Assembly: GCA_030323885.1 (NCBI GenBank)
Contig: CM059198.1
Location: 56,694,917-56,758,916 of the forward strand
Direction of reading: 5' to 3'
Origin: Branchipolynoe longqiensis
Lineage: Eukaryota; Annelida; Polychaeta; Phyllodocida; Polynoidae
DNA: 64,000 nt
The notes beneath the pieces were generated by a model. It ran no database searches. It worked only from the letters and a program-made list of their open reading frames with translations, and was not told where the DNA came from. Numbering within the stretch: the stretch's first letter is position 1; every line of letters begins with the position of its first letter. Made by a program: the position numbers and the translations under genes. Positions 21,120 to 31,860 of this stretch are shown here, piece after piece.

Positions 21120-21714
21120 TATACATATATAAATACATGTAGATATATTTTGATATGTAAATATATATGTGTATATATAATTTGTACTGAGCTCTCAGAC
21201 AAAGAGTTGTATGAACTGACATGAAATAAATATTCGGACCCCGCTTTTGCTGCAAAATTCCCCATTTGCGAAAACACGCCTAGAACACTGGCGCCGTGAC
21301 CAGGATCACGTAATGCTGCAGCATATGTGATGGTACCATTACATATGCTGCAGCATTATGTGTATGCATGTGTAAGTGGGATATGTGTAATCATTAGGGT
21401 ATGTGTAATGATAAGCCTTAAGCAAGTTATGGGTGCAAATCGGTTAGAAGGCTAACAATTCCATGATGTAGTAGTGTGCACTAACCCCTCAGAGATTGTT
21501 TTCCTTGATTGATGGTTTCATTACGTAGTATCGGCAGCACAGACCATATTCATTCACGTCTGGTTAGACAAGGAACCACATAGATGGACAAGCTTAGATG
21601 GTGCTATTGCAACAGGAAGCCTAGCGATGATATAATAGGTATGACAATAACCCCCGAATAGCAAGTGGTGAGGGTTTGAATCGTGCTCTAGGTGCAATAT
21701 TTGATATTTGCAAA
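21120..21714. other. Unassigned, with a 48-bp palindrome
   Basis: AT-dinucleotide-rich at 21120-21180. A near-perfect palindrome lies at 21311-21358, described in the findings. No gene is seen. Confidence 0.45.
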
Positions 21715-22975
21715 TAAACGAATTCTCCATCTATAGTGTTATACTTGTCAGTCTCTATCCATCATTCATGCCAATACATTGTTTATTTTGTTGTAATTCT
21801 CCATCTATAACATTATATTTGTCAGTCTCTAACGATCTTTCATGCCGATGCATTGCTTATTCTGTCGTAATTCCCCATCTATAGTATTATACTTGCCAGT
21901 CTCTACCCATCAGTCAGATCAATGCTTTGCTTATTTTGTCGCAATTCTCCATATATAATGTCATACATATGAGTCTCTACCCATCATTCAGATCAATGCA
22001 TTTCTTATGTTATTGTAATTCTCCATCTATAGTGTTATACTTGTCAGTATTCCCCCATCATTCTGATCAATCCTTTGCTTACTTTGTTGTAATTCTCCAC
22101 ATATAGTGTTATACTTGTCAGTCTCTACACACCATTCAGATCAATGATTTGCTGATGTTGTTGTAATTCTCCATCTATAGTGTTATACGTATCAGTCTCT
22201 ACTCAGCAGTCAGATCAATGCTTTGCTCATTTCGTTGTAATTCTCCATATATAGTGGTATACTTGTCAGTCTCTCCCCATCATTCAGATCAAAGCTTTGC
22301 TTATTTTGTCGTAATTCTCCATCTTATACTTGTCAGTCTCTACACATCATTCAGATCAATGCTTTGCTTATTTTGTCGCAATTCTCCACATATAGTGTTA
22401 TACTTGGCAGTCTCTACTCAGCATTCATATCAATGCTGTGCTTATTTTATAGTAATTCTCAATCTATTATATTATACATGTCAGTGTCTACCCACCATTC
22501 AGATCAATGCTTTGCTTATTGTGTTGTAATTCTCCATCTCTACCGTTGTACTAGTCAGACTCTCCCCATCATTCTGATCAATGATTTGCTTATTGTGTTG
22601 TAATTCTCCATATATAGTGTTGTACTTGTCAGTCTCTACCCATCATTCAGATCAATGCTTTGCGTATTTGTCACAATTCTCCATCTATAGTGTTATACGT
22701 GTCAGTCTCTCCCTATCATTCAGATCAATCCTTTGCTTATTTTGTCATAATTCTCCATATAAAGTGTTATACTTCTCAGTCTCTATGCATCATTCCGATC
22801 ACTGCTTACCTATTTTCTTGTAATTCTCCATCTATAGTGTTATACATCATTCAGATCAATGATTTGCTTATTTCGTTTTAATTCTCCATCTATAGTATTA
22901 TAATTGTCAGTCTCTACCAATCATTCAGATCAATTATTTGCTTATTTCGCTGTTATATTCTATCTATAATGCTAA
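21715..22975 (+). repeat. 74-bp minisatellite, about 17 units
   Basis: The unit is 'aattctccatctatagtgtt', 'atacttgtcagtctctaccc', 'atcattcagatcaatgcttt' and 'gcttattttgttgt'. Starts at 21721 and 21795 give a 74-bp period. Some units are shortened. The 70-100 codon frames here are array artefacts. Confidence 0.95.
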
Positions 22976-23649
22976 TCTTGTTAGTTTCTACCCATACATA
23001 TTTGGATAATATTTGTAGGTTGATGCGAATAATCTAATTTAGGTTAGCTTTAGCTAGCTTTTATTGTTAAATGGTTAAATTTGAAGATATTTTCAGTGAA
23101 AACATGAACACTAGTAATGCTGAATATAGTCTAGATTTACACGAATTGTGGATCGGTATATGTATGATCAATATAATGTACTTTTTTGTGTGTGTTTTTT
23201 TTGTGACAAGTTCTTTATTCTGCCCATACGGTATAAGCTCCTGTGAGGGTGCTTGTTTTCAACGCTGGACAGCTGTGATACTGGATTGGTCTGGTCCCGC
23301 ACTCAAGAGTCTTTACCTGATCTTTCTTGGGCCAACCTTTGCGGTTTTGGGCGTTAGTAGTTTCTATATTAGTTTTTTTTTAATTTTCAAGTTTTTTCCT
23401 AACCTGTATATGATAACTTAGCCTACTATGTACATCTACGCAGATGACATACAGGCCTGTGGGAGAGGATCCCATCCCATTGTGGTTTGTTACAGCATCC
23501 TTTCACCCATGCCCTGTCCTTAGATAGTACACCAGTGTGCCAGAACACCCCTGGACCCTTCAGGACTGCGACTAGGTGGGATGGCTGTGTTGTATGGTTA
23601 GCCATTTTGTATTTCAGGGTGATTCGGATGCATGACCATGGCCTGCCTG
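22976..23649. other. No supported gene
   Basis: Contains a 116-codon frame (23071-23421, plus) rich in F, I and S, with hydrophobic stretches. It shows no domain or splice context that I can recognise. Confidence 0.3.
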
Positions 23650-24630
23650 TTAAAGTTGTATAGTCTGATGATGTTTGAGATTCTTTCACTTTCTGAGATA
23701 AATATATTAGATTGACGTCATAACCTATCTTACTTTAGTCTGTAGTCACTTTCATTGTAAATGGCTAAATTTTTTAGATATTTAAAGCGCAAATGTGACA
23801 AATCAATTTTGGCAAGCATGCCACAACTCTGACACCATAAGCTTGCATATTCGATTAAATTGACCCAACATTCCCTTCTATGTGCCAGCAACTGTTTAAT
23901 AAGTGCACCAGTATCTAACTTAGATATTGTCGTGGGGGTGATGAAAATGGGAAATATTGTGCCTAGAGCGGGACTCGAACCCACATCTCTTTGCATTCCA
24001 GGCCAGTGTGCTAACCATTACACCACCTAGGCTCCCTGATATCAACACGATCCCCACGCCTACCTGTCTATGTGGTTACTTGCCTGAGAGGTCAGTGCAG
24101 ACCACTACACTCGTCCCCCTGGAATTGTAAGTCTTGTAATGCTTACAATTAGATCTTTTCAGGCAATGCACTAGCACATCATACACGGGTAGGTTCACCC
24201 ATGCGCAAAGCTGTACAGGATCATGGTCACGGAAGAGAGATGTGGGTTCGAGTCCCGCTCTAGGCACAGTATTTCCCTTTTGCACACCCACGACACTGGT
24301 GCCTGGATCAGGATCCTGTACAAGCTTTGGCGCTGTATGGTTGTTGAACTACCCTGTGTATTTTATGTGTTAGTGCATTTTGCCTGTATGTAAGTAATTG
24401 TAAGCATTTACAAGACTTACAAGTTCCAGGGGGACGAGTGTAGTGGTCTGCACTGACCTCTCGGGCAAGTAACACATAGACAGTTAGGCGTGGGGAGTGT
24501 GTTGATATCAGGGGGCCTAGGTGGTGTGGTAGGTTAGCACACTGGCCCGGAATGCAACAGATGTGGGCGAGTCCCGCTCATTGTTTGGGTTTTGAAAATT
24601 TGATCTTTTCATCGGACTAGGCAGCTTTAA
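23650..24630 (-). mobile_element. M1 MITE carrying S3
   Basis: Both M1 ends are present (TTAAAGTTGTATAGTCTGATG; CATCGGACTAGGCAGCTTTAA). M1 breaks at 'taacttagatat' and resumes at 'gttttgaaaatttgatc' when 23928-24581 is removed. Confidence 0.78.
23928..24581. mobile_element. S3 tRNA-like element arranged as a foldback
   Basis: A tRNA-like unit on the minus strand (about 23962-24035) has the acceptor pair GCCTAGG/TCTAGGC, an A-box-like TGGTGTAATGGTTAGC and the B box GGGTTCGAGTCCC. Parts of it recur inverted at 24230-24290 (B-box end) and about 24510-24581 (decayed head). The stem is long but the anticodon arm is disrupted and no functional anticodon can be assigned, so these are not working tRNA genes. 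Confidence 0.65.
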
Positions 24631-24954
24631 AGTATTTTAGTTCCGAAATCTGTAATTCTTTCACCAGATTAGGCAGCGTTAACTCAGCCATTACCCAGCA
24701 GAAATGAGAGAAATACAAATGCCTTGCAGTTATCGTGTTATGTTATCTGCAGGGAAGCTGTCATTGACTGGGAATTTTTCATTGTGCGTCCAACAAAAAG
24801 GCAAAAACTTAATTAATTTGGCACATTTGACAGATTTAAATCGTGTATTGGAGGTCACTTCTGGCAGAAGCCGACACATCATGGATCCTTATTCCATCAT
24901 TGATCAGTTGATTTCTTGTTACTGTCGCCCTGAGAATATTTTGAAATGAGACAA

Positions 24955-25500
24955 TGATGGAACTGCCATCTTCTTTCCATCATTGATTGATTGATGCTTG
25001 CTTTCATCATATGAATATTGGGAATCCTGCGATATTCCTTACATCAGTGATCGTCTGATTTTTGTGGCAGGTTTTCGCAAGAATATTGTGAATGAATGAT
25101 AGCAGGCTACAATCTTCCTTCCATCATTGATTGATTGATTGATTAATGTTTGTTTTCTTCCTTAATGATATCGGGAATCCTGCGATATTCCTTACATCAG
25201 TGATCATCTGATTTTTGTGGCGGGTTTTCGTAAGAATATTGTGAATGCATGATAGCAGGCTACAATCTTCCTTCCATTTGATGTTTGCTTTCATCATACA
25301 CATATTCAGAATCCTGCAATATTCCTTACATCAGTGATCGTCTGATTTTTGTGGTGGGTTTTCTCAAGAATATTGTGAATGATAGCAGCCTAGGACCTTC
25401 CTTCCATTAGACTATGAGATTCCTTTTATAATTGATTGATCTTCCTTCCATCTCTCCATCATCGACTGGTTGATTTCTTAGAATAGTGGGATCCAGGTTC
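24955..25500 (+). repeat. Tandem repeats of about 125-165 bp, 3-4 units
   Basis: Each unit contains 'gaatcctgcgatattcctta', 'catcagtgatcgtctgattt' and 'aagaatattgtgaatg', separated by (TTGA)n of variable length. Anchors are at about 25021, 25183 and 25308. Confidence 0.85.
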
Positions 25501-25545
25501 CGATGTTCCTTCCGTCATTGCATGAATACTCTTTTGTTTTTTCTG

Positions 25546-26271
25546 AAAGCTGAATGGTCCTATGAAGCAACAATTTTTCAAAACAAAAGAAATTAGCTAG
25601 ATTTGATTATACATATCTAACTTAGATACTTATGTATGTATTAAGCATTTGATGTCACACCGAAGAGAATACTGAGTCAATGTAATAGAATATGTTATTG
25701 CAGAAACCTAGGGTGCCAGTGTTTTGGTATGCTTGCCTAAATTAATGTGATATGTTTGCACTTCAAATAGTATTCAAATATCTCCATGGTATCTACAAGA
25801 CAGACAGCCCCCTTATCAGAGACTCCAACACCAGGACCAGAGGGCTCTCCCTGAAGCTGAGAAAGCGGTACTCCAGACTGGACCTGCAACACAACTTTTT
25901 CGGATTTAGGGTGGTTGACCTGTGGAATGACTTGCCGGAGAGTGTCATAGCAGCAGAGTTGGTGAACTGTTTCAAGTCCCGACTAGATGAATACTGGTCA
26001 AGCATTACATATATCTTGGAGCCAGTGACAGTTGCTACGATCCACCGCATCTGAAGAACTGTCTCCATTTCTATTAATTAAGAGCGGCTAACAGGTGAAA
26101 GGCCTATTATAGCTGTATCCTATTGATTGATTGATTGATTGATGTCCAAAGTTGGTAATTTAACATGAAAGTTATTTCATACTAACGCAAGGTAGATCAT
26201 AACAATCAGCTTAATATCAAAATCACGGAAATATAGCACACATTCAATACCCCCGGACTATGCAACTTTAA
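25546..26271 (+). mobile_element. M1 MITE hosting a LINE fragment
   Basis: The left end AAAGCTGAATGGTCC and right end GGACTATGCAACTTTAA bracket M1 sequence. It breaks after 'gcacttcaaata' and resumes at 'gtccaaagttggtaattt'. Confidence 0.75.
25766..26143 (+). pseudogene. LINE C-terminal fragment (CR1/L2-like group)
   Basis: The open frame to 26054 ends in YKTDSPLI, TRGLSLKL, NFFGFRVVDLWNDLPES and VNCFKSRLDEYW. These are hallmarks of the extreme C-terminus of CR1/L2/Jockey-group reverse transcriptases. About 50 bp of 3' UTR and a (TTGA)n tail follow, as in elements with microsatellite 3' ends. Only the last ~100 codons are present, so it is 5'-truncated and inactive. Confidence 0.85.
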
Positions 26272-26404
26272 GAATATTGCGAAAACACCAGTTTGCGATG
26301 TTCCTACCAGCATTGATTGATTGTGTGATTTTTGCTTGAGTAGTCATGCGCAGCAAGATCCGTCCATATGTACATGCAGTATATGTCTGGTCGTGCATTC
26401 AAAA

Positions 26405-26835
26405 CTTGGTATGCAGGTATAGCAATACCTCATGCAGAGTGGCGACCGTAGCATTGGGTAATCCTATTGGTACAACCACTGGCTTGCATCGTAGCGCCCC
26501 TGCCTTGCAGAGTTGTAAACGACATTGACTGGTGGTACAGGTCACTTGGACAGAACCCGAAGGCTGCCAAGTGAGAAAACAGCTAAAATCAGTAAAATAC
26601 CGTGTCATCTGTGGCAGCAATTAAGGAGCGATGTTGATGTATGGAAGTCTCCCAACATCTCCCGACCAGCCACTGTCAGGGACAAATAGTTTATTGCGAC
26701 TGTCCTTGACATGTCTCTGTGCGGTGATGACAACTCTGCCGTATGTTTGCTTAACCTCGAGAGAGTGCCGCTGGTAACGTGCAAAAGCCAGCTGCACTTC
26801 TACACATTTGCAGCCGCACTTTCATGAAATGTATA
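26405..26835 (+). mobile_element. S2 element, diverged copy
   Basis: The S2 landmarks appear with many small insertions: 'ggtatgcaggtatagcaata', 'caacatctcccgaccagcca' and 'actttcatgaaat'. It lacks the LINE-like tail. Confidence 0.65.
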
Positions 26836-26837
26836 TA

Positions 26838-27078
26838 CCGCACAAAACAGCCATACCGGCACAACACTATTTGTCCCTGCAGTGGCTCTCTCAGCGAGAG
26901 CTGGGAGTGCCAGACATCAACCACTTGGTGCTGCCACAGTGACATGGTTTTCTGTTTAGGGTTTGCTCCCTTAGCCTTAGGTTCAGTAAAGAACCTGTAC
27001 CACAATGATGTGGTTTACAACTCTGCAGGGCAGGGGCGTCAGACTCCCTGAGGTATTGCGATACCTGCATAACTGAAC
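26838..27078 (-). mobile_element. S2 element, inverted partner
   Basis: Minus-strand S2 sequence ('ttgtccctgcagtggct', 'ctgccacagtgacatggttt', 'gaggtattgcgatacctgca') abuts the plus-strand copy tail to tail. Together they form an inverted pair of about 670 bp. Confidence 0.65.
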
Positions 27079-27423
27079 CCATGTAACTATATAATATTAA
27101 ACCAGAGGGCTGGACTCTTTCTCTCTCTTACACTTTACTCTCTTCCTTACTCTGTGCCTGCAACTGAACGGATTAGCACACACCGAGCATTAGACACATA
27201 GCTACACCCCGAATCAAAGTTAATATTGTACGTAAGGATTCATACACAATGAATGGAGACCAACTTGATGGAATATCTTCATGGGAGAGAACATTATATT
27301 GTGAGTAATACATTCTGAGGGTAATAGGAGTTTTATTCAAAATATTGAAAAGGAACTAGGGAAAAAGCAACTGCGGTTTAAAATAATAAATAAAGAAGTA
27401 ACGAAGAAAGAAAAAAGGAGGTA

Positions 27424-27788
27424 GACAATCTCCATCTTAGGTGAATATGAATAGGTGGTCAGGTTGCTCGGGAGTTACACTACCATAATAACGTCGAATT
27501 AACAACGCAATGACAACGACAATGCAATGGTGTTATTGTTGACTGTGTCGATCCGTCACAGGGTATGGGGGCAACACTATAAAAGCCTAGAATGTAAATC
27601 AAATAGACAACCTCCATCTTAGATGAATATCAATAGGTGGTCAGGTTGCTCGGGAGGTACACTACCATAATAACGTCGAATCAAGAACGGCAATGACAAC
27701 GACAATGCAATAGTGTTACTGTCGACTGTGTCGATCCATCACAGGGTATGGGAGCAACACTATAAAAGCATAAAATGTAAATCAAATA
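27424..27788 (+). repeat. Tandem duplication, 182-bp unit
   Basis: Two units starting at 27424 and 27606 are roughly 90 percent identical. Both contain 'gtggtcaggttgctcgggag' and 'gtgtcgatcc', and end with 'caacactataaaag'. Confidence 0.88.
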
Positions 27789-28326
27789 GTGACTCAAAAT
27801 AGAATTGTAATGCAGGTAATGTTCAAGAATTCGTTTTACAAATGTACATATCAATTTAGATAATATCATAACTAAACAAGGGTGTCAAAACTACCCACTC
27901 GTCGTGGTCACCAGTTTTGTAGAATCTACTGCTCGGATATGTTGCTGTGTATGTAGGCTATGAATATGAGGAAAACAATACAGACACAGAGAAATGAAGA
28001 GAGTAAAGTGTAAGAGAGTCCAGCCCTCTGGTTTATTATTATATTGTTACATGGGTTCATGGTAGAGTATCATTCCACCTCCTTCGACCAATGGGGATCG
28101 AGCATCCTTGCCTCACCATTAGGAATCCAGCATTTCTGGTCTCCATGGATACCAGTGGTCTGACCATGACCAATAGCTTTATGGCCCCTTGGCCACCACC
28201 AACTGTGACCTTTTGAGTGTGGTGACCCCTACCCCAGCAGAAGGGCTAGGCCCTGAATGTAATCACACCCAGACCTGCCAGCATCACTATGTCTATTTAC
28301 ATCCCACTCAGGCACCACCAACCCAT

Positions 28327-28345
28327 CTATATATATATATATATG
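28327..28345 (+). repeat. (AT)n microsatellite in R3
   Basis: Alternating AT. The equivalent position in the R3 copy at 52241-52270 also holds (AT)n, so the microsatellite is part of R3. Confidence 0.9.
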
Positions 28346-28480
28346 TACCTGGTCACATACACCGATGAGTAATATAACATTTGCATTCCCCCCTTGCTGA
28401 CTATCAGAATATTGTACAAGGGGTTGTGTTATGTCTCCGATAAAAGCACTATTCAACGAGAACACTTTACAGTTTGGAGA

Positions 28481-28789
28481 TAATGCAGGCAGACTAAGGT
28501 CATAGTGAAGAATCGCGGATATAATATAATCTACTTTGTAATACAGACGTTAAAATGTGCAGCCGTGTCGAGGTTCCGGGAATTAATCGAATTCAGGATT
28601 GACAACACATCACCACACGGATTTCCGCTTGTATTTCACGCGTGTACGTTGATGCGAGTGCAACAATCATTTGTCAACTCTCTCGGAATAGTCTGCGCGC
28701 GCATTCAACCGGAAGCTGTCGATAAGCGCGGGGAAAATAGTTTGTGCAGACGACACTGTTGGGGCCGGGTGGTTTTGAGCGGGGCAGGG
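28481..28789. other. Unique segment, no supported gene
   Basis: A 109-codon frame (28505-28834) crosses into the G-rich array. No domain was recognised. Confidence 0.3.
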
Positions 28790-29370
28790 TGGGGAGGGGT
28801 TGGGTTGAGGTGTGGCGGGGTGGGGAAGGGTTGAGGTGGGGGTGGGTGGGGTAGGGTGGGGCAGGGTGGGGTGGGGGTAGGGTGGGTGGGGTAGGGTGGG
28901 GTGGGGTTGCAGCGCAGAGGAGCAGGGTGGGGAGGGGGTGCGTTGAGGTGAGTTGGGGCGGGGCGGGCTGGGAAGTGGAGGAGAGGAGAGGGGCGGGGTG
29001 GGGAGGACTTAGGGCAGGTTAGAGCGGGGCGAGTTGGGCCGATGTGGGGCCGGGCGGAGGGTAGGGTAAGGGCGGGCGAGGTGGGACGTGGCGGAGAGGA
29101 GTAGGGTGGGAGGGGGGTTGGGGCAGGGTGGGGTGGAGCAGAGCGGAGAGAAGCGGGAAGGGTTGGGCCGCGGGGTGGGGGGTGACTTGGGGGAGACGAG
29201 AGGAGCAGGGTATGGAGAGGCTGGGACGGGGTGGGGCGGGCGGGGAGGGGCGGCTCGCGGCGGGGGTGGGGCGGGGTAGGTGAGGGTTCGGGCCCGGCGG
29301 GGAGCCTTTGGGGCGGGGCAGGGGGGTTGGGGCGGGGTTAGGATAGGTTAGACGAGGCGAGGTTGGGAGG
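28790..29370 (+). repeat. GGGGTGGGG-rich array
   Basis: About 580 bp of purine-rich words (ggggtggggcaggg), similar in style to 9259-9560. The 155-codon minus-strand proline-rich frame is compositional. Confidence 0.88.
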
Positions 29371-29399
29371 GTAGGCGGAGCTGGGAGGCAACCCTCATT

Positions 29400-29600
29400 A
29401 CTGCAGATTTCATCCTCGTTCCATTTTCCTCGGGTTTCCCGAGAAATGAACCTTAACATTGCCGAACAGGACGGATGCGTTTCCATGGCGATCGTTCAGG
29501 ATCTCTGAGCAAGACTTCCGGCGGGCTTCTTTGTGTAGTGTGTGACGTGATTAGTTGTTGTGTTGCTTGGCAACACTTGAAGGTCACCTACCCCGACAGG
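29400..29600. promoter_or_regulatory. Promoter-like segment with RFX-like, ETS and CRE-like motifs
   Basis: GTTTCCATGGCGATCG (29479-29494) and the palindromic GTTGCTTGGCAAC (29562-29574) resemble X-box sites bound by RFX factors. ACTTCCGG (29514-29521) is an ETS core. TGACGTGA (29543-29550) is CRE-like. The segment is unique DNA downstream of the G-rich array. No coding exon follows, since S1 begins by 29620. Confidence 0.33.
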
Positions 29601-29619
29601 GCACAGCTCTAGAATCTCG

Positions 29620-30145
29620 TCATAATGGGATTCGAAGCCAGGGATTCGAACCCTGGTCGAGTCAAACCAGTGACGTAAATATTGTCACAAGTGGGTAAAC
29701 GTCCTGCTTTGCCATGAGAGATTGCTAGGACATAACAACCAAAGACCCTATACTATTAATACTCAGCCTGTCCTGTGTAATCAAGATGATCAAACCTACC
29801 ACGCGGTGCGCTGGTTAAACAGGTGCTATATTATATTATATGTATAAATGTATATATGAATGTGAAAGATGTGTGATGGCGATGCTGATGATGATGCTAA
29901 TGATGATGTGTATTTGTTCATAGCAATTTCATATCGATATATATTCATACTTACCTATCTCATGTCTAATATAATTGTATGTGTTTACATGTGAACCCCC
30001 AACCAGCAGCCGGGCTGATCAAACCCACCACAAGGTGACACTTCAAAACTTACATTACCATGGGAGAGATAGGGAGTGAGCCGTCTTAGTATTATAGGGT
30101 CTTTGGTAAAACTCCACCAACCACCCAACCTCAGCTGTTCTACCG
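29620..30145 (+). mobile_element. S1 remnant split by a MITE
   Basis: The head region 'attcgaaccctggtcgagtc' and a shortened body lead to 'attgctaggacataacaacc'. The tail resumes at 30110 as 'taaaactccaccaaccaccc'. Much of the body is deleted. Confidence 0.65.
29743..30109. mobile_element. MITE with CCAAAGACCCTATA ends
   Basis: Left CCAAAGACCCTATACTATTA is matched in inverse by 'taatactaagacggctcac' type sequence ending GGGTCTTTGG. The phrase 'gatcaaacccaccac' occurs near both ends. A related right end lies at 51875-51985. Confidence 0.75.
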
Positions 30146-30147
30146 GA

Positions 30148-30300
30148 CACAATAGCCAGATCGGAAGTGCGCAAGCTTCCCATGTGGAAGGCCAGGAGTT
30201 AGAATCCCAGCCCAGTCAAACCAATGACTTATACAATTGATACTTGTCGCTAGCTAGCCTGACGCTCGGCATTAACAGGATAACATTGGGACTGGATCTG
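30148..30300 (+). mobile_element. S1 SINE, head and first half of body
   Basis: The tRNA-like head is altered ('gccagatcggaagtgc'), followed by 'gttagaatcccagccc', 'gtcaaaccaatgacttatac' and 'gacgctcggcattaacagga'. Confidence 0.7.
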
Positions 30301-30569
30301 GCTATATCAGGAAGAGACGATTTCAACCATCAAGCCACCCTCTGATGGGATATAATGTGTCGCGTTAGGCTTCATCGTCCGTCTCTGCCTCAGATTATGT
30401 GTGTGCCGCATTCTACTTGAATACAACGATTAGAAAACCCTGGCACTGCTCTCATTCAATTAGCCTCATGTCTGAAACTGTTAAAAGGCAGGTTCTCGGA
30501 TTCTATCCCCGCCTCTCCCATTAGGATACCCATCCGTGGACACCGCTTCTCTCACACACGCACACACCT

Positions 30570-31255
30570 CTAGAGCGGCATTTTAAAATATTCCTAACAT
30601 ATTTGTTACATTACATGCATTTGGAGCGGCATTTTACAAATATACCTAACATAATGATGCATTGCGTGTATTTGGGGTGGTATTTTAAAATATAACTGAC
30701 GTATATTATACATGGCAGTTAGTTGGAGTGGTATTTTTAAATACACCCAACATATATAATACATTGCATGTATTTGGGGTGGTATTTTAAAATATACCTA
30801 ACATATATAATACACTGCATGTATTTGGGGTGGTATTTTAAAATATACCTAACATATATAATACATTGCATGTATTTGAAGTGGGCTTTTAAAATATACC
30901 TAACATATTTAATACATTGCATGTATTTGGAGTGTTATTTTAAAATATACCTAACATATATAATACATTGCATGTCTTTGAAGTGGCCTTTTAAAATATA
31001 CCTAATATATTTAATACATTGCATGTATTTGGGGTGGTATTTTAAAATATATCTAACATATATCATACATTGCACATATTTGGAGTGGGCTTTTAAATTA
31101 GACCTAACTTATTTTTAAATATACCTGTCATAATGATATATTGCACAATCTTGGAGTGGTATTTTAAAATATCACTAGCGTATATCATAGATAGAACCTA
31201 TTTGGAGTGGTATTTTAAAATATACCTACCATAAACACTACATTGCATGTATTTG
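30570..31255 (+). repeat. 51-bp minisatellite, about 13 units
   Basis: The unit is 'ggggtggtattttaaaatat', 'acctaacatatataatacat' and 'tgcatgtattt'. The period of 51 is 17 codons, so one frame on each strand stays open (116 and 61 codons) and encodes a 17-residue repeat. The frame is best explained by the period. Confidence 0.93.
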
Positions 31256-31261
31256 AAGTGG

Positions 31262-31345
31262 CACTGGGAATCGAACCACTAACCTTCAGATTAGGAGTCC
31301 GATCTAGAAAAAAAGTCAGCACTCTAGCCACTCTAGCCACTGAGA
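31262..31345 (-). mobile_element. tRNA-Arg(CCT)-like SINE fragment
   Basis: On the minus strand, TCGGACTCCTAATCTGAAGG followed by 'ttagtggttcgattccc' gives a 5-bp anticodon stem with loop CTCCTAA and a B box. The 5' half has a duplicated 'gtggctagagt' and a T-run insertion, so a standard cloverleaf fails. It is a tRNA-derived element or pseudogene. Confidence 0.5.
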
Positions 31346-31639
31346 ACACCACATGTTAGCGCGGCAATTACAGCTAACATCCACGCTTATGCTTCCCCCT
31401 AAATAGGATTTGCAGAACAGGTTATAAATATGTCACAAATAAGTGCCAATATTTGCGACCAGAAGTACCGTGTTCTAGCAATTACAAATGACCTGCTCAT
31501 ATAAATGAATATTTTGCAAATATACAGCAATCTCACTAAGAGTGGAGACTTTGATAAGCAATTCAGTCTTGTGGCACACACCCATTGGTTACTGAAGAAA
31601 TAACTGTGAATACTCTCAGGAATCATGGCGTGGAAAACT
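31346..31639. other. No feature recognised
   Basis: AT-rich unique sequence. Confidence 0.3.
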
Positions 31640-31860
31640 ATCAAAGATACATATGCTTGTCTTGTACTTTTATTTGGTAAATATCTTTATTCTGCTGAAT
31701 AAGTCTGTTGTGAGTGCTGAATCACTGGTCTTCCAGCCATTTTTCAATTCAAGGTTATTTAAACAAAAGGTATATAGAATAAAGTATACAATAACCGTTG
31801 AATACACAATTTGCAGCATGTAACACAATGAAATTCCGTAACCCAAATGTTGCATAGCAA
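31640..31860 (-). mobile_element. R6 element
   Basis: On the minus strand it reads 'ggctggaagaccagtgattc' then 'agcagaataaagat', matching the R6 3' end at 59380-59625 with an AATAAA-like signal. Confidence 0.55.

Larger units (their letters stand above)
27066..28480 (+). mobile_element. R3 element with inverted arms
   Basis: The segment 27070-27160 (ACCAGAGGGCTGGACTCT and 'cttacactttactctctt') is repeated inverted at about 27970-28075. R3 then continues with 'tgaccttttgagtgtggtga', 'cagaagggctaggccctgaa' and 'cattccccccttgctgacta', shared with 51985-52352 and 32385-33575. It may be an LTR-like or foldback element; the class is unresolved. Confidence 0.55.

Noticed and set aside
21715..22975. 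CRISPR-like array
   Set aside because: Units are continuous and diverged along their whole length, with no constant repeat and unique spacers; the DNA is eukaryotic.
23071..23421. 116-codon hydrophobic frame as a possible membrane-protein exon
   Set aside because: No motif, no splice sites in context and no second exon; its length is within chance for AT-rich DNA.
23962..24035. Functional tRNA gene on the minus strand
   Set aside because: The acceptor and T arms are good, but the anticodon stem is disrupted and the sequence is part of a mobile foldback.
25766..26148. TCCA target-site duplication around the LINE fragment
   Set aside because: The left TCCA belongs to the LINE reading frame itself, so the apparent duplication is coincidental.
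29019..29486. 155-codon proline-rich frame
   Set aside because: Produced by the G-rich array on the opposite strand.
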